This document shows positions 62,499-64,000 of a DNA stretch of 64,000 bases, piece by piece; position 1 is the stretch's first letter; the number at the start of each line of letters is the position of its first letter. Source of the stretch: Neisseria polysaccharea ATCC 43768 (GTDB lineage: Bacteria; Pseudomonadota; Gammaproteobacteria; Burkholderiales; Neisseriaceae); the NCBI GenBank assembly GCA_000176735.1, contig ADBE01000060.1, positions 1 through 64,000 on the forward strand. Reading direction: 5' to 3'. The position numbers and the translations under genes are program-made. The notes beneath the pieces were generated by a model, which did not search any database, had not been told where the DNA came from, and saw only the letters and a list, made by a program, of their open reading frames with translations.

Positions 62499-64000
62499 TT
62501 AGAAGGTATGTTTGACGGTTGCGGTCAGGCTGCGCGGCGTGCCGTAAACGTGAATGTCGGGCATCGTGCGGTAGCGTTTGTTGAACACGTTTTCAAAGTC
62601 CAAACCGATGCGGGTGGATTTGCCGATTTTGTAATGCGCGGTCAAGTCCAGCGTGGCGTATGGGCGTTGGGTTAATGCGGCCGCAGCGGCAGGGTTGATA
62701 TTTTCCGGGTATTCGTCCAGCGTGTGGCTGCGGCTTTGCCAGTTGACGTTTGCGCCCAGATTCAAACGGTCGGTAACGTCATACGCGGTAAAGAGTTTGA
62801 ACAAATGAACCGGATAAGACGGATGCAGTTGGACACCTTCGCTGTCTTTAATTTTGGAACGTGCATAAGACGCATTCAGCAGCCATTTGTCGCTCAGGCG
62901 GCCGCCGATAGAGAGTTCCACGCCTTTTGTTGTAGTGTTGTCGGCTGCACGGTAGTATTTGTCCTTACCATTCGCGAATTTGCCTGCAACCACGCCCAAA
63001 TGGTCGCGTTTGTTCATAAAGGCGGATGCGGAAGCGTTCAAACGGCCTTCAAACCACGAGGCTTTTAAGCCGAGTTCATATGTTTTGCCGCGTTGCGGTT
63101 CGAGCGCCACGCCGTCTTTGGTCAGGTAACGCACTTGCGGACGGAAGATGGTGGTGTAGGACGCATAGGCAGTCAGGTTGTCGTCTAGATCATAAGTTAC
63201 ACCCAAATAAGGAATGAAAACGTTTTGTTTGTGGCTGCTGTAAGCGAATTTGTTGCGCTCAGTGCTGTAACGGTATCGCCAACTCACAAAACGGCTGCCG
63301 CCTATCAATGCCAGCCTGTCGGTCAGTTTGAAACGGGTCGAACCGTAAACAGAGAGGTTTTTCATATCGGTAAAACCGTCGGGATAATACTGCATATCGG
63401 GTTTGGCAATGTTGCCGTCAAATTGGCGCAAATCAGGAATATTCGATTCGCCGTCCTGATAGGACAGGTTTTCTCGGTTGCCCTGATAGCTGATGCCTGC
63501 ATTAAATTCATGCGAACGGCCCAACGCCGGATAATCGCCGTCCAAAGTCAGGGAGAAATCTTGGTCGCGGTATTTGCTGCGGTCGCGGTCTGAAGTGAAA
63601 AGCGCGGAGTAGTCGGTATTGATTTCGAATGTACCGGCGATGCCTGAAACGATGTCGCTTTTACCTGTTAGATAGCTGTAATTGCCTGTCAGTTTCCAGC
63701 CGTTGTCAAACTCATGGCTGAGGGAAGTGAACACTTCGGCACTGGTGTCTTTGCCGTAAGCCCATTTTGCCGAGGAATTGCTGCGCGGCGAAGCCTCAAA
63801 CGGTATGAAACCGTCTGTCTTATTGCCTGCTGCCGTCAGGTAGCTGAAACGCGAGCTGCCCTTATTGCGGAAACGGTGTATTTCCGTACCGATATTCCAC
63901 TGAGTCTGAGGGGCAATGTCGTAGGAGAGAATGCCGTAGAACGTATGATTGTGGCGCGAAGTGTTCGGCAGGTAATCGCCGCCGTGGTCGCTGACCAAAA
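62499..64000 (-). CDS. TonB-dependent siderophore receptor, N-terminus outside window
   Basis: The C-terminal 500 residues are visible; the gene continues past the right edge. It ends in an aromatic residue (SLTATVKHTF), the mark of an outer-membrane beta barrel. The barrel has alternating strands and the C-terminal FENVFNKRYR and RPYATLDLTAHYKIGKSTR blocks of the FpvA/FhuE/FoxA siderophore-receptor group. The plug domain and TonB box are not in the window. It would take up a ferric siderophore, probably hydroxamate-like or a xenosiderophore; the ligand cannot be told. Convergent with mtrE. I do not recall such a receptor beside mtrE in the pathogenic species. Confidence 0.88.
   Translation of the reverse strand, partial: LVSDHGGDYLPNTSRHNHTFYGILSYDIAPQTQWNIGTEIHRFRNKGSSRFSYLTAAGNKTDGFIPFEASPRSNSSAKWAYGKDTSAEVFTSLSHEFDNGWKLTGNYSYLTGKSDIVSGIAGTFEINTDYSALFTSDRDRSKYRDQDFSLTLDGDYPALGRSHEFNAGISYQGNRENLSYQDGESNIPDLRQFDGNIAKPDMQYYPDGFTDMKNLSVYGSTRFKLTDRLALIGGSRFVSWRYRYSTERNKFAYSSHKQNVFIPYLGVTYDLDDNLTAYASYTTIFRPQVRYLTKDGVALEPQRGKTYELGLKASWFEGRLNASASAFMNKRDHLGVVAGKFANGKDKYYRAADNTTTKGVELSIGGRLSDKWLLNASYARSKIKDSEGVQLHPSYPVHLFKLFTAYDVTDRLNLGANVNWQSRSHTLDEYPENINPAAAAALTQRPYATLDLTAHYKIGKSTRIGLDFENVFNKRYRTMPDIHVYGTPRSLTATVKHTF

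Overview
The window comes from a Neisseria chromosome. The 12-base DNA uptake sequence ATGCCGTCTGAA (DUS) occurs dozens of times, often as closely spaced inverted pairs that form the terminators between genes. A full-length Correia element (28613-28767) and a worn one (16798-16865) are present, and gene content and order match neisserial loci (dcw cluster, tonB-exbB-exbD, ccoNOQP, mtrR/mtrCDE). Three intact heme c motifs in CcoP argue against N. meningitidis, whose CcoP is known to have lost the third domain. The mtr intergenic region is about 247 bp with no Correia insertion, as in gonococci, but MtrR, MtrC and the mtr promoter differ from the gonococcal forms as I remember them. A gonococcus with a mosaic mtr locus, or a human commensal close to the pathogenic species, are the best guesses; species cannot be settled from sequence alone.

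Layout. 1-10.4 kb: the end of a Sel1-repeat gene, then the division and cell wall cluster murD-ftsW-murG, murC-ddl-ftsQ-ftsA-ftsZ, all on +. 10.5-16.6 kb: purine permease, YciO-type protein, purH, a divergent ClC protein and serB. 16.8-20.6 kb: pntA and pntB with a frameshifted MAPEG gene between them, then an IS3-family remnant. 20.6-28.6 kb: aminopeptidase P, an unusual NRAMP-related transporter, lysS, an FAD oxidoreductase and an RhlE-type helicase. 28.6-31.7 kb: Correia element, then dusB-fis-ruvC-lpxL1. 31.7-32.8 kb: an AT-rich patch with one orphan gene. 32.8-41.7 kb: a PolB-like exonuclease, pepN, a small xre/lipoprotein/DUF805 module, relA, grxB and a site-2-protease homologue that lacks its zinc-binding histidines. 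41.8-46.6 kb: another AT-rich orphan gene and gene fragment, tonB-exbB-exbD, a DUF442 protein and an M61 peptidase. 46.6-52.2 kb: cbb3 oxidase ccoNOQP behind an FNR-like site, then a PepSY membrane protein. 52.3-64 kb: recC, mtrR, mtrC-mtrD-mtrE, and the 3' part of a TonB-dependent siderophore receptor.

Working together: the first block makes UDP-MurNAc-pentapeptide and lipid II and builds the division ring. PntAB and cbb3 oxidase are respiratory-membrane energy systems. TonB-ExbBD would energise receptors such as the one at the right edge. MtrCDE is the tripartite efflux pump repressed by MtrR. Most genes are conserved housekeeping genes. The less ordinary material is in the AT-rich orphan patches, the xre/DUF805 module, proteins that lack family-defining residues (NRAMP-like, ClC-like, S2P-like), and hairpins placed inside operons (ftsA/ftsZ, mtrC 3' end, mtrD/mtrE). 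No tRNA, rRNA or CRISPR array was seen.
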